DNA of 64,000 bases from Cristatella mucedo (taxonomy: Eukaryota > Bryozoa > Phylactolaemata > Cristatellidae). How positions within the stretch are numbered: the first letter of the stretch is position 1; every line of letters begins with the position of its first letter. The translations under genes and the position numbers were made by a program. The DNA is taken from contig WPIO01000055.1 in assembly GCA_009760855.2 (NCBI GenBank), forward strand, positions 1,976,501 through 2,040,500. Direction: 5' to 3'. This document shows, one piece after another, positions 22,115 to 64,000 of the stretch. A model generated the notes under the pieces. That model made no database searches and was not told where the DNA came from. It saw only the letters and a program-made list of their open reading frames with translations.

Positions 22115-23012
22115 TGCCGATGTAATCACCAAGCACAATCTAGGCTTTCACTGCTATGCAGTGACACACAGTTGTACCTACATATGCTTTGATCCCTCCG
22201 TAGCTATCAGCACGACAAAATCTCTCTACTCCTTTGCTTCATGTATAGATGGCACTTTGATGTCAACTCAAATCGAACTTTCTCAAATTGAATTACTAAA
22301 AACCAGCTTATTAGTTATGGGAAAACCAAGTGTGACTCATAAATTGGCAAGCTTAATTATCAAATTGGGCTCCGCCACCATACATCCTGTAGCGCTTGCA
22401 CGCAAAACGGGAGTCCTGTTACTAAGTAAACTTTCAAGAGAGATGCTGTCAGCTCCACAGTCAAGAATGCCTACTTTCATCTATGGACGTTGCAAAAAAG
22501 CAAGCCTGCCTAGACGAGGATACCACATTCAAGTCGTTAACTTGCGCTGGCTCCCCGTCAAGCAGCACGTCGACTTCAAGTTTTTGCCACTAGGCTTTCC
22601 GGCTGGCCACTCTCTTTCTACAACCGGCCGAACTATGAACTATGAACTAGCCATTTGAACCACGCCCCAATAAGGCTAGGTATCCTGCTCGGGTGATTCG
22701 AGTCGCTTAGCTGTGTCTCTAACCTACCTCAAATCCTTGGGAGACCGTATATTTACTTTTTAGGAATCCAAAAGCCTGAGAAACACCATCGACTGACATC
22801 GCGACACCCCATGACTTGAACTTATTTAAAAAGAAGCTATGCACCCACCTGTTCCTCACAACATTTGCTGTCCATGTGAATGGTCCTTTATGTGCTTATG
22901 CGTGCTGACACTGTACACATTATCACTAAGTAACTATCATGCTTTTCTTGTAGCATATTCGAGTGCCTAGAAAGAGATTAATCTCTTTAAGGTCGCTATA
23001 CAAATGTTTGTT

Positions 23013-23479
23013 ATTAAGCGAACCAACCGGCGACCGATACGGCGAGTCCACTTCATTGCATCGTGGAGGTGGCAGTGTCGGAGAACTTGAAGGTATCGCC
23101 GGTGGCGGGAACGCTGGGGTTGCATTCGGGAGCCGACGAAGCACACGTTTAACTTCGAGTATCTGGAAAGATATATAATTTTCCGCGTGAAATCACGACG
23201 CGAGGAACATTTTCTTTCATTTAAAAGTTTCTTTTCGCGATAAGCTTCCTCCAGCAGCGCATGGTTGTCGGTGCAATTCGCGGCACGTGAGTACCAACCA
23301 GACGCGGTGGAGCGACGTGTGCGCGCGTGCGGACGTGCGTGATCTGACAGCTGCAGCCTCGCAGCCGATGCGTTTGTACTGCGGTTGGGCGCGTTCACCG
23401 GCCTTTCGTCGTGTCTGTTGTTACGACGTAATAATTTTAATCGACTTAATCTTACTACGTAAGATTTAGCCGGCGGTAC
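23013..23479. other. Unassigned sequence
   Basis: Overlapping short frames on both strands (for example 22967-23398 -) with no domain. The lower-strand frame starts inside LINE-A, so it is not convincing. Confidence 0.45.
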
Positions 23480-23580
23480 ATCCTATGTCAAGTGCCTAGA
23501 CAGATATACTGTCGTTCTCTTGGGGACGCTTTACAAATGTATCATTATTGTTATTATCATTATTATTATTATCCGCGATC
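23480..23580 (+). mobile_element. LINE tail remnant
   Basis: AAGTGCCTAGACAGATATAC ... TTGGGGACGCT followed by TTATTATCATTATTATT. Confidence 0.65.
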
Positions 23581-24164
23581 GCCAGCCGCCCACCTCTCTC
23601 CCCAACCGCCTCTGCCGCCTCCCAGCCCAGGGTACGGCAACGTTTGGGAACGTTTGTTTGTAGCGCGCTAGCGTGCGTTGTGCCTCTAAGAGCCCGAGCT
23701 TCTACTTCGCGCGCGCGTTTCGTGGCCTTCCGGTGTTGTTCCGGCTACCGTGCGCAGTCGCATAGCACGTGCGACGTGCGATGAGAGAAAATGTAACCCG
23801 AAGCTCCGCGCGCGAACTTCCGCCTCTCGTACTAGGGAGCGTTGACCGCCGGAGTCTTTGCATTTCCTCGCCGCTGCCGACGACGCTGTACGCGCGCTAT
23901 GTAGTAAGTATCAAGGAGTCCAGCCGTCCGTCCTAATCGGCACGTGCAACCTTGTTTACCACCGAGCTCGTCCTTCAGGCCGGCGGCCGACGGAATAATG
24001 CGCGGTCCTCCGGCTGGCTTTCTGTCGTCCCTCGCCAAAAATCTCAAAAAGCCTTAGCCGTTTTCAGTTATCGACAGAGGTACGTCTGCTTAGTGGTGGA
24101 GGCATTGGGCTAGGCTCGATCTCGTATTCGAACTGCTTCTGCCAGCATCCGTTGTGGCCGTGTG
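23581..24164. other. CpG-rich unassigned sequence
   Basis: Rich in CGCG and GCGC words with no convincing ORF. It could be a promoter-like region 2.3 kb upstream of the first recognised WRN exon. No transcript, TATA box or first exon can be shown. Confidence 0.35.
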
Positions 24165-25012
24165 TCAAGCCAAGTGTGACTCCGAAACTGGAAAGATAAT
24201 CGCTCAAAACTGGCTCCGGCCGCATATCTCCTGTTGCCTGTGCACTTAATTTAGGTGTCCTGTTCCAAAGTGACCTTTTACTAGATGACCACTTCAGCTC
24301 CACAGTCAAGTCTGCCAACTTTCAGCTGCATACCATTGCTCAGATTCCGGCTTGCTTAGACAGGGATACTACATTTTAATTGGTCCGTGCAATTGTAGCA
24401 TCCTGTCTCGACTTCTGTAACTCACTGCTTGTTGGTCTACCAGCCTGTGCAATCAGGCGCTTACAGCTTATGCAAAACTTGGTAGCTAGGCTTGTCTGTA
24501 GTAAGCATAGCAGTTGCCATAGCAAACCACTTCTTGCCGACCTGCACTGGCTCCCAGTCAAGCAAAGAATTGACTTTTCTGTCACTCACTTTTCGGCCCC
24601 TTCATTCTTTGGCCCCAGCCTACCTATCAGATCTACTTCCTCACCGGGCCAAGCATCGTAAAACCCACTGTTCCGACGAATCGTTTAGCTAAACCTCGTA
24701 CGAACCTCAAAACTTTGGAGACCCTGCCTTTTTTTTATATGGTCCCGAAGCCTGGAACTCACATCCGACTGACGTCAAGACATCTCCTGACTTGACCACA
24801 TTTAAACAGAAACTAAAAACGCACCTATTTATCACAGCATTTAGTGGGTCCTTGTGAGTCGTCCCATGTGTGCTTATGCATGCTCACACTGCACATGCTG
24901 CTACAAGCTATACGGTTATTAGGTAATTTTTTCTTTACAGCATCTCTAAGTGTCTAGAGATTCAGTTCTCTGAGGGTGCTATAAAAATGTATTATTATTA
25001 TCATTATTTGTT
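24165..25012 (+). mobile_element. LINE-A copy
   Basis: KPSV-like start, GVLFQSDLLLDDHFSSTVKS, CLDFCNSLLVGLPACAIRRL and PLLADLHWLPVKQRIDF in shifting frames, then the 3' UTR, GTGTCTAGAGATTCAGTTCT and (ATT)n. Confidence 0.9.
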
Positions 25013-26315
<1,303 letters not shown>

Positions 26316-26432
26316 ACCAGCACGGTGCTGAAGCTGCTGGGTAGGTGTGTTATGCTGTAATGAGCTGGTAGGCTTTCTGTATGAGAACCCTCGTATCATC
26401 GAAGCTCACTGCAAGTGGCTTTGGCTTTGTAG

Positions 26433-56501
<30,069 letters not shown>

Positions 56502-56894
56502 TTCGTTGCTTAACGGGTTTTTTTTTAGCTTCTTATTGTAGTAGAGGATGTGCTTGCTGTCTGCAGCTGCCTACTTGCCACTAAAAAATAGTGTGAACTT
56601 GCTCATTTGCAGCTCTAGTCTGCTGTCGATGTCCTTGTTTGCACATATTTGATAGCTTCGAGCCATTGAAGAAAAAAAGACCAAATCGACGAGGATCGAT
56701 CGGTGCTTGTTGTTGTGTACATCTCTCCTAGCTCCTTCTCTTGCATGCATCTTTGGGCTGATGCCACAGATGAGTTGCCTTAGAAAACGCAGGGAGATCT
56801 TCCGGGGATCATGGCGTCTGTATTTCATGTGAACCGCTCGGAAGCTCGACTCCATGCGAATTTGCTTCAGTCACGGCGTGATTTCACGCATTCA

Positions 56895-56936
<42 letters not shown>

Positions 56937-57544
56937 GATTCACCTGCTATGATGGCTGTGATGACTGTGCTTTCTGCAGGAACTTGACTTTCGTTGGCCT
57001 ACTTGTCTGTCTCACCAAAAGTGGCAGAGCCGTGGCCATGTCTTGGTTCAAGTAGGCTATAATGAAAACCAAGATTCTTAATTCCTTATCCGATTGCCAT
57101 AAAAAAAAAAAACATTTAAGATGTGGCAGCAGCGTTTTTAAGTACCTGGCCATTGACTTGTAGCTCTTCTGGAGGTGTTTTGACTCTCATAACTGGGGGC
57201 TACAACAGGAATGTGCTAAGCCAATAGATGCATAGTTTTGCATTCTTATAACCGTATTTGAATCGCCTTGCTATTTCGCCGACTCATGCTTACGCTTTAT
57301 TGAGCAAACGATTTACCTCTTTTCAGAACATCTGATTGTTGCACGGTAATATTAGTCCCTGAAAGTAACACAAAAGTTGGGCGTGTGGGTAAGGAGACAG
57401 AAGAACCTTTTAACTCCCATTCGCGAGCTCACATACTTCGTGAATGTGAGTGAGCATAGATCTCTGGGCGATCTCTGTTAAGTAGCATGTCGAAGCAAGC
57501 AGTTCATATGTCAACTGTACAGTTTGCCAAATAGCACTGAAAGC
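56502..57544 (+). other. WRN 3' flank / probable 3' UTR
   Basis: No AATAAA is present in this stretch. The nearest candidates are ATTAAA near 57829 and AATAAA near 58041. A 12-A run at 57101-57112 might also favour internal priming. Only the (CTG)13 stands out. Confidence 0.45.
56896..56934 (+). repeat. (CTG)13 repeat in probable WRN 3' UTR
   Basis: Thirteen pure CTG units lie about 395 bases after the WRN stop. No AATAAA occurs between the stop and this tract, so it is probably transcribed. Confidence 0.9.
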
Positions 57545-57750
57545 ATTACCCTAATTGTGCGTATGCGTGCTGCCACTAACCGTATTTGCATGCTGACCCT
57601 GTGCCTGTAACCTCTAACAGGCTTCTAGGCTTGTCATAGAGCATGCTACCACTCCATCATGCTACCTTTGCAGCAAATGTAAAGTGCCTAGAAAGAGATG
57701 AGTTCTCGGAGGGCCGCTATAACAAATGAATTGCTATTATTATTATTACC
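57545..57750 (+). mobile_element. LINE-A 3' UTR copy
   Basis: CGTGCTGCCACTAACCGTAT, GCAAATGTAAAGTGCCTAGA, the stem-loop and (ATT)n. 5' truncated. Confidence 0.88.
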
Positions 57751-58324
57751 ACCTGCCCATGGGCGTCTGGAAGGGAGGGGGACAGTAGGCCTACTTGGAC
57801 CGACGTGTAAGGTCATATTAGACGCCGATTAAATCTTGTTATGAAATGATTGGCTGAAACTTGCAGGGCCTAGGTCATTGGCTTTATCCTGGTCCCAATC
57901 CCAAGCTGCTCTTTCTCTGTCTTGTGGTGCTATGCATATCATTATTGTTACAGTAAAAATTCACTGGATACCGCAAGCATTGCCCCGACCTATTTCCTTA
58001 ATTCCTACCTGAACTGCTTCGCCAGCTCTGGCCTCAGGATAATAAACTAATATCTTATAATTTATGTATAATTGTAATACTAACTTCTTTCACTTGAAGA
58101 CTTGGATACAGAGGCTTTTGCCCTGGACTATGAAAGGGAACTGTTGTCTTCAGTACTAGCACAGCATTAAAATTTCTCTGGCTTTTGGCACTGGCTCTTA
58201 CTTTTTCGAGGTCCTGAGCTGCTTCTTGTTTGCTACCTACTCGACTGTCCTGACCCTGCTTCGCCATCGTCTTAGTTTCTTGGGATGAAGCCCTTTGGCT
58301 ACAGTCAAATCGATTCATGAGCAG
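57751..58324. other. Unassigned sequence
   Basis: Nothing supported. The 58055-58318 - ORF lacks domain evidence. Confidence 0.5.
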
Positions 58325-58503
58325 GATGTGTGAATTTGCATGCTAACCCTATGCATGTCAACTCAAATCATGTTATGCTTGTTGACATAGAGCATACCTA
58401 CTACTAGTCATTTGATCGAGCTTCCTTTGCAGCAAATGTAAAGTGATAGAAAGAGATTAAGTTATCTGAGGGTTCCATACAAATGTATTATTATTATTAC
58501 TAA
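58325..58503 (+). mobile_element. LINE-A 3' UTR copy
   Basis: TTTGCATGCTAACCCTATGC, GCAAATGTAAAGTGATAGAA, AGAGATTAAGTTATCTGAGG and (ATT)n. Confidence 0.87.
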
Positions 58504-58599
58504 CGGCTGACGTCCATGTGGTTTTGTCCTTCATCTGGCGATCGAACCGCACTGTACCATCCTTGTGACGACCTTTGTGTACTGATATGTTTTCTGACG

Positions 58600-58748
58600 G
58601 AGCTACGGCTGCGAGTCATATCTCTAACCATATTATGCATGCTGACTGCATGTTACTACTAAGCATTTAATTGTGCTTACTTTTCAACGTACACAGTGCC
58701 CAGAGAGAGAGGGTCCCGTGCAAATGTATAATCATTATTTTTATTACT
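58600..58748 (+). mobile_element. LINE-A 3' UTR remnant
   Basis: TGCATGCTGACTGCATGTTA, GTGCCCAGAGAGAGAGGG and ATAATCATTATTTTTATTA; old. Confidence 0.68.
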
Positions 58749-59144
58749 GTTTAATCTCCGGTCAGGCATTCGGCTTACATGAGTGCTCTCGCGTTCCCGA
58801 TGCGGTGTATGTAAAGTGAAAGTTTGAGCTGGTCGCGAAACCCATTACACATACTTGCCAACGTAGCCACAATCGTAGACCAGTGTCCACCAACGAGTGC
58901 ACGATTAATTTTCAAATCTCCAAAGCTGATCAAAATCAAACGGCACTCTCAATTGCTAGAGAATCGCTGCAAGTCCAGCATGCCCTCTAGCAGATGGAAA
59001 GCAGCAAGACAGTGGAAGATACGCTGTTACGCTACGAGTACCCTCGTGCAAAAGCACTGCCTATCCCGGTGCACGATTGTTTCTTGGTATTTTAAAGGCG
59101 ATAATGACAGCCTCATCCGGTGTTGCCAGGATAGGTCCTTAATG
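58749..59144. other. Unassigned sequence
   Basis: An ORF (58824-59189 +) runs into a LINE-A tail and has no recognised domain. Confidence 0.45.
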
Positions 59145-59635
59145 ATAATAATAATAATGCACTTGATAAAGCGCCCTCAGAGAACTTAATCTCTTTCTAG
59201 GCATTTTTACATTTGCTGCAAAGTAAAATGCAATTGAATGGTAAGTAAAATCATGCCTGAAAAACAAACAAAATGAATAATATGGTCAGGGGTGACATGC
59301 ACAGGGTCAGCATGCAAATGTGGTTAGTGGCAGCATGCACAGTGTCAGCACGCATAAGCACATGAAGGACGAATCACAGGGACCCGCTAAATGCTGTCCT
59401 AAATAGGTATGTTTTTAGGTTCCTTTTAAATGTGGTCAGGTCAGGGGATGTTCTGACGCAGGTCGGGAGGAAGTTCCAGGCTTTGGGAGCATACGAACTA
59501 AACGCACGGTCTCCAAAGGATTTGAGGTTTGTAAGGGGTATTTGTAGACTGCTAGGATTCCGAAAAGCGGGTGGTACGATGCTTGGCCTGGTGGGGGAGT
59601 AGATCTGGGAGATAGGCTGGAGCCAAAGAATGATT
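59145..59635 (-). mobile_element. LINE-A 3' copy
   Basis: (AAT)n, a well preserved stem-loop and - segments LKTYLFRTAFSGSL, GDRAFSSYAPKAWNFLP and WLQPISQIYSPTRP in shifting frames. Among the least decayed copies. Confidence 0.92.
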
Positions 59636-59722
59636 CCATTGATGGCATTATTTGCTAGATTCATGAGCGAAGAAACGCGACGCAAAAGCAGAAGATATGC
59701 TCGCAAGAATAGGTATACTCAC

Positions 59723-59837
59723 AAGAATAGACCAAATAGGCTAAGAGTCCCGCACCTCCGGCCAGAGCCAGCAAGCTTATGCAGCTCGTCTTCATCCTCA
59801 GCTCCTCGACCAGTCCGCTGAACGCCGGCGTCCGCAT
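59723..59837 (-). CDS. Possible first coding exon with membrane anchor, gene unknown
   Basis: On the - strand an ATG at 59837 opens 38 codons, starting MRTPAFSGLVEELRMKTSC and followed by a hydrophobic stretch (LLALAGGAGLLAYLVY) that could be a membrane anchor. It ends exactly at a strong GTGAGT donor (phase 1). The frame is open further upstream to an AG acceptor-like site at about 59970. I do not recognise the family. The downstream exons would lie to the left, where only LINE-A is seen, so the gene may be broken or the exon spurious. Confidence 0.3.
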
Positions 59838-59981
59838 TCTGACACGTGACGTGCAAGCGGTGCCATCCTTAGCCGCAGCAGAAGGCCGACTCCTGCCCGA
59901 ACGCCAGTCAATCTCCGGTCTCGAATCGAATGCTAGCGCATGCAATGGGGCAATTAGTGGCTTCTTGTCTGCAGTGCTCAC

Positions 59982-61354
59982 CTACCAGCACCCGCCCGCT
60001 TGGCCCTGTAGTGATAGTAACGATAATACAAACAATAGGTCGTTTGTATGTAGCCAGAGGAGAACTCAGCGTAATGCATCTTATTCTGTAACTTCGTGAG
60101 CTCGCAAGAACTAAATGGGTCCTGTTCTGGAGAGCCAACAGACTTCATATCAAACGACAAAGAAACGCGAGGAACATACACGTTGAATCGGAAGTGCAGT
60201 CAAGGAAGTGAATTGAGTGAAAGTAATGGCTCAGGACGGCTGGAAAAGATCTGCCGCAGTCAGCAGCATGAGAGGATGTCATTGCGTAAGAATTGTGGAG
60301 CTGAGCTCAGGCCATCAGTAAACTTGACTTAACAGGCTCGTCGTACAACGGTAACGTTCAGTCATTGCTTAAACGTAGGACGTTGCAACGAGTGACCACA
60401 TCCAAATGATCCTTGCCAGTATAGTTCCCGGGTCGTCGTTCAAAACTGGCAGACAACATACGGCCCAAATAATTGATCATACTACACTCCGTATGGTGGC
60501 ATCACTTGACAAGCAGAATACGATGCCTGCACGAGTGACACTATGGCTGAGTGACTGCTTGGCTGGGCTATATTCGCCCGGCGTTGGAAGTCGAAGGACG
60601 AGCATGATTTAGCGCAATTTCCTCCGGATGCCATTTGTTAATGTCCCCTGCAGTACACGATCGCTGAGCGGTCGAGTCGTCCACCGCCGCTGCACGCTAC
60701 CACTGTACTGCTCCCTACCACTGCACCGCGGCTGGCGAAAACGATTTTACCATCAACATTTCGCCAGGAAACGCGAACTCTTTTCAAACTCTTCCGTCTT
60801 CTTTAAGACGTTCACGGCATGAAAACCGGGGGCTCGGGGGTTAGATAATTCATGCTTGATAAACAGCTACGTGCAACCTGGCCTGAGCAGTTTGCTGCTA
60901 GCAGCCTGTGCTCTGGTGTCTAGGTAGGCTTGCTGCTGCTAGTTACGGTTTCGATGAGGGGCCCCGTCAGGACGCCACCGCAGGCCACAGCGACTACCAG
61001 CATACCATCGGTCGTTCGATTGTGCTAGTTTGGTTAGGGTTCGCGGTAGAGCTTTCGAGGGACTGCTTAATGGCGCATTACCACTACATTTCTTTAAGCA
61101 GAAATCCTTCTCAGCCGTTAGGAGTAGAGCGCAGCTGAAGCCGTGGGGTTAACAAACCCGGCCTGTCTGCCGGACGTCGATTGTCGCGTATATCAGAGGA
61201 TAGGAGAGGCAGCTCAGGTGCCGCGACCGCTACGTAACGCAAAGAAAGCTGTTTTTACTCAGTGGCTCCTCAGCAGCAGCACCTCGGACAGCAGCTACTC
61301 GGACGTCCCCTCCAAATAAACTGTCCCGTCCAGGCCCAGTCCGAGGCCGCGCTT
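59982..61354. other. Unassigned sequence with one LINE-B fragment
   Basis: A LINE-B fragment lies at 60125-60330. Otherwise there are short ORFs with no support. Confidence 0.45.
60125..60330 (-). mobile_element. LINE-B 3' fragment
   Basis: GAGCCAACAGACTTCATATC, GTCAGCAGCATGAGAGGA and TTGCGTAAGAATTGTGGA match the - strand LINE-B end region. Confidence 0.75.
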
Positions 61355-61514
61355 GTTTCGGTTATGTCTCAGCAGCCGCCCTATAGCTCAATCCGGCGCT
61401 GCTACTGGCTTTCGTCAAGCTGCTTAGCTTTCCAAAGAGCTCAGTGCTGACTGCTTGCTTAGCCCCTACGGAAATGTCTCATAGTTTCGGTTATGTCTCA
61501 GCAGCCGCCCTATA
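61355..61514 (+). repeat. Pair of ~30-base direct repeats
   Basis: TTTCGGTTATGTCTCAGCAG followed by CCGCCCTATA occurs at about 61355-61384 and again at 61485-61514, 130 bases apart. Confidence 0.9.
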
Positions 61515-61679
61515 CGAGGAGGAGGGAGAGGCTTTCCGAATTATGTCGCATTAGCCCTCCCTACAAGGGTGGGGGTGGCTAAAAGGGGCAATGGGCAAGG
61601 CTACAGCTCTGCTAGGGTGCGTTAGACGGCTCGGTTGGACGTCCAGCTTGAAACCTCCGCGGTTAAATTGTATTGCTCC

Positions 61680-61820
61680 AGCTTGCAACGGGCAATTCAC
61701 AATTGCCTGCTGCAGGACTGTAAGTCGCGACCGGATCGCTAAATTCGCGTACCTTGCCCCTAGGCGAAGGCCCATAAGTCGCTACATAAATGAAGCTGCT
61801 TAATCAGCCGACCTTTACTT
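61680..61820 (+). mobile_element. Possible SINE-A-related tail
   Basis: GTCGCTACATAAATGAAGCT then GCTTAATCAGCCGACCTTTA resembles the SINE-A tail (CGCTATACAAAAAGAGGCTG, AATCAGCTAGGATTTAT). No tRNA-like head is clear. Confidence 0.4.
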
Positions 61821-62080
61821 TATCCGAGTCAGCTGTAGCTAAAGATCATTGCTGGGATCTAGCTAGCTTGTTTGCATAGCTTAGTCAGTAAGACAAATAC
61901 TTCTGCATAGCCTGCACAGGGCAGATGGCTTGTCTAACTAATTCAAAATGTATGCGTGGTTTCATAGTTTTAAGCGACGGTCTGGCGTCCGTTTAGGGCT
62001 GAGCTTAATTCGCTATCAGCCTTTATTCTCCCCCCACCCACCATTCGATCGTCGAAAACGCGAGCACCTCACGATAACTT
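61821..62080. other. Unassigned sequence
   Basis: No feature seen. Confidence 0.5.
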
Positions 62081-62960
62081 AATAATAATAATAATAATAA
62101 TAATACACTTGGTAAAGTGCCCTCAGAGAACTCAATCTCTTTCTAGGCACTTTACATTTGCTGCAAAAGAAACACGATCGAATGGTGAGTGGTATCATGC
62201 TTGACGAGCAACATGAATAGCATGGTTAGGGGTGACATGCACAGGGTCAGCATGCAAGTGTAGTCAGTGGCAGCATTCAGCGAGCGTAAACACATAAAGG
62301 ACAAATCACAGGGACCCACTAAATGCTGTCATAAATAGGTGAGTTTGTAAGTTCTTTATAAATGTAGTCAAGCAAGAGGATGTCGTGATGCAAATCGGGA
62401 GTGAGTTCCGGGCTTTGGGAGCATACGAACTAAATGCACGGTCCCAAAAGGATTTGAGGTTTGCATGAGGTATAGGTAAACAGTTGGGTTGGTCCCGCGG
62501 TTAAGGTGCTCGCCCCGACTAAGTGAAAGCCTAGATTATGCTTGGCAATCACATCGGCAAGAGGGAGAGTATAAACCGTGAAAAGAACCGTACCAAGCAC
62601 GGAGCCCTGAGGTACCCCATATTTCAGAGGTACCTCGGATGATCTTTGTCCGTTCACATCAATACTCTGGAGTTTTCCACTGTGATAGGACCTGAACCAT
62701 TGCAGAGCAGTGCCAGTGATGCCCAGGCGAGATGAGAGGCGCTCAAGAAGGACTTGGTGATCAACGGTATAAAAAGCTGCCGAAAGATCGAGCAAAACAA
62801 GCAGAGATGCTTTACCCATGTCTGCATTCCTAAATAGGTTGTTGTACACCCGAAGTAATGCTGACTCTGTGGAGTGATTAGCTCTAAAGCCAGACTGGAA
62901 CTTACTAGCATGGTTTGAAGTATCAAAAATGAGTTTAGCTGGTTCAGCATGAGTTCAACA
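62081..62960 (-). mobile_element. LINE-A copy with internal deletion and SINE-B insert
   Basis: (AAT)n, a stem-loop and the C-terminal antisense run to about 62486. A 36-base SINE-B head follows, then the RT part on - (62530-62850): LVLLDLSAAFYTVDHQVLLE, YGVPQGSVLGT and TLPLADVIAKHNLGFH. The YADD motif and thumb are missing between the two parts. The 5' part reaches FRANHSTESALLR. Confidence 0.9.
62487..62522 (+). mobile_element. SINE-B head fragment at LINE-A deletion
   Basis: TTGGTCCCGCGGTTAAGGTG plus CTCGCCCCGACTAA, the first ~36 bases of SINE-B only, without B box or tail. Confidence 0.85.
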
Positions 62961-63224
62961 TAATCTCTATCCAGGTTTTGTATAGCTCGCAAGAAGCTGC
63001 TGAAATGGCGATGCAAGAGAATCAACAACCCAGAGTTAGTGACATGCATGGAACAATCATGCAAAACCAAGCAGGTATCATATTAGACCAGCATGCTAAA
63101 GCTAAAATGAAGACTACCCAGGGCCACTCACTTATGGCCTCCGGTTAGTTACCTCCGGCTACTAACATGCACCGAATAATTCGCAGGTATGCACAGCACA
63201 CCGGAACCAACAATTCAAACAAGT
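62961..63224. other. Unassigned sequence, perhaps older LINE 5' part
   Basis: It continues from the LINE-A copy without recognisable motifs. Confidence 0.4.
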
Positions 63225-63590
63225 TTACTTAGGCAAAGAGAAAGCTGACTGGATCGGACGCATCTTTAGCTGTGACTTGATAGATGCATGGTCGTTGGTG
63301 GTATTGACCATAGTTGAAAGCAAGTTCCAGGCTCCTGAAAGGCTCGATCACCAAAAGCTGTAAACTTAGTGTGAGGGTAAATGACCGATGCTTACGAGCC
63401 GATGGAGCGGAAACACGCAAAGTGAACAAAGAGAAACGAGGCTGATGCAAGTGAAGTGAGGTGTAAGCCAAACTGAGGATGTCTTGAAATCAATTTACTG
63501 CTTGATAGAAGCCAGTGAAGCTCATACAGAAGTGGTGTGAGGTGGCTGCTATGCCGTTGACGACAGACCAGACTGGCCTCAGTTAAAAAG
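63225..63590 (-). mobile_element. Diverged CR1/L2-like LINE C-terminal fragment
   Basis: The - strand gives an EASLVCRQR start, a decayed LTPLLYELHWLL and a downstream YGQYHQ segment. It is related to LINE-A but clearly a different lineage. Confidence 0.6.
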
Positions 63591-63599
63591 ATATATAAT

Positions 63600-64000
63600 T
63601 CATTTGTACTGCCCTCTAAGAGAAGGTTTTGTCGCTCACTTTGAGGTCACTTCATTTCTTGGCTCCAGCCTCTCTCTCTCAGATCTACTCCCCCACCAGG
63701 TTAAGCATCGTACCACCCGCTTTTCGGAATCCAACGGTCTACCAATACCTCGTACAAACCTCAAATCTTTTGGAGACCGTGCATTTAGTTCGTATGCTCC
63801 CAAAGCCTGGAACCCACTCCCGACTTGCGTCAGAACATCCCCTGACTTGACCACATTTAAAAAGAACTTAAAAACACACCTATATAGGACAGCAATTAGT
63901 GGGTCCTAAACTAATCACATTTGCATGCTGACCCTGTGCATGTCATCCCTAACCATGTTATTCATGTTGTTTATCAAGTATGATATTACTCACCATTCAA
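63600..64000 (+). mobile_element. LINE-A 3' copy, cut by window end
   Basis: LSDLLPHQVKHRTTRFSESN, GDRAFSSYAPKAWNPLPTC and LKKNLKTHLYRTAISGS run into the 3' UTR. The stem-loop and (ATT)n would lie beyond the window. Confidence 0.92.

Larger units (their letters stand above)
21700..23012 (+). mobile_element. LINE-A copy carrying nested SINEs
   Basis: The left part (21700-21773) matches the LINE-A words TCCTATCTCAGTGGGAGACT and the region leading to CCTCTTG. The right part resumes at about 22115 with CCGATGTAATCACCAAGCAC, so the original CTCTTGCCGATG site was split by SINE-A. The right part continues with KTSLLVMGKPSVTHKLASL and decayed C-terminal sequence to a stem-loop (GTGCCTAGAAAGAGATTAAT) near 22963. 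Non-functional. Confidence 0.85.

Overview
This is nuclear DNA from an intron-rich animal, most likely an invertebrate. The evidence is one large multi-exon gene with GT-AG introns, non-LTR retrotransposons of the CR1/L2 kind, tRNA-derived SINEs, Tc1/mariner and pogo-like DNA transposon relics, and many microsatellites. I cannot name the phylum from sequence alone. There are no operons, no CRISPR arrays and no convincing functional tRNA or rRNA genes. I found no promoter I could defend.

The one well-supported gene is a Werner syndrome-type RecQ helicase (WRN) on the + strand. I could chain 23 exons from 26433 to 56501 by splice sites, and every junction phase fits, giving an open frame of 1454 residues up to the stop at 56499-56501. 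In order, the protein has the linker that follows the exonuclease in known WRN proteins, an acidic region, RecQ helicase motifs 0 to VI, the RQC zinc site and winged helix, an HRDC domain, a C-terminal helix-turn-helix-like segment, and a long Ser/Thr/Ala/Gln-rich tail ending in a basic patch. No 3'-5' exonuclease exons are visible in the 26 kb upstream. Either they lie outside the window or this copy lacks them. A pure (CTG)167 tract ends 117 bases before the first recognised exon, and a (CTG)13 tract lies about 395 bases after the stop codon.

The left flank (1-25.8 kb) is mostly transposon debris. I use local names. LINE-A is a CR1/L2-like element with a 3' stem-loop and an (ATT)n tail. LINE-B is a second CR1/L2-like family; its longest copy, at 16.6-19.5 kb, has lost the core of its reverse transcriptase. 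SINE-A and SINE-B are two tRNA-derived SINEs. SINE-B ends in nearly the same stem-loop as LINE-A, the pattern expected when a SINE is copied by a partner LINE. The flank also holds a minisatellite that grades into a cluster of CACGTG boxes (603-1190), a degenerate tandem repeat with a period of about 170 bases (5.5-9.7 kb), and a pogo/Tigger-like deletion derivative (5944-6420).

The WRN introns hold further copies: LINE-A and LINE-B bodies (all antisense to WRN), SINE-A (all sense), SINE-B, a Tc1-like transposase relic, two MITE-like elements, a 26-base minisatellite, long GT, CT and CTGT microsatellites, and two perfect inverted repeats. The right flank (56.5-64 kb) returns to LINE-A remnants and unassigned sequence. 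One possible first coding exon of another gene, encoding a membrane segment, lies on the - strand near 59.8 kb.
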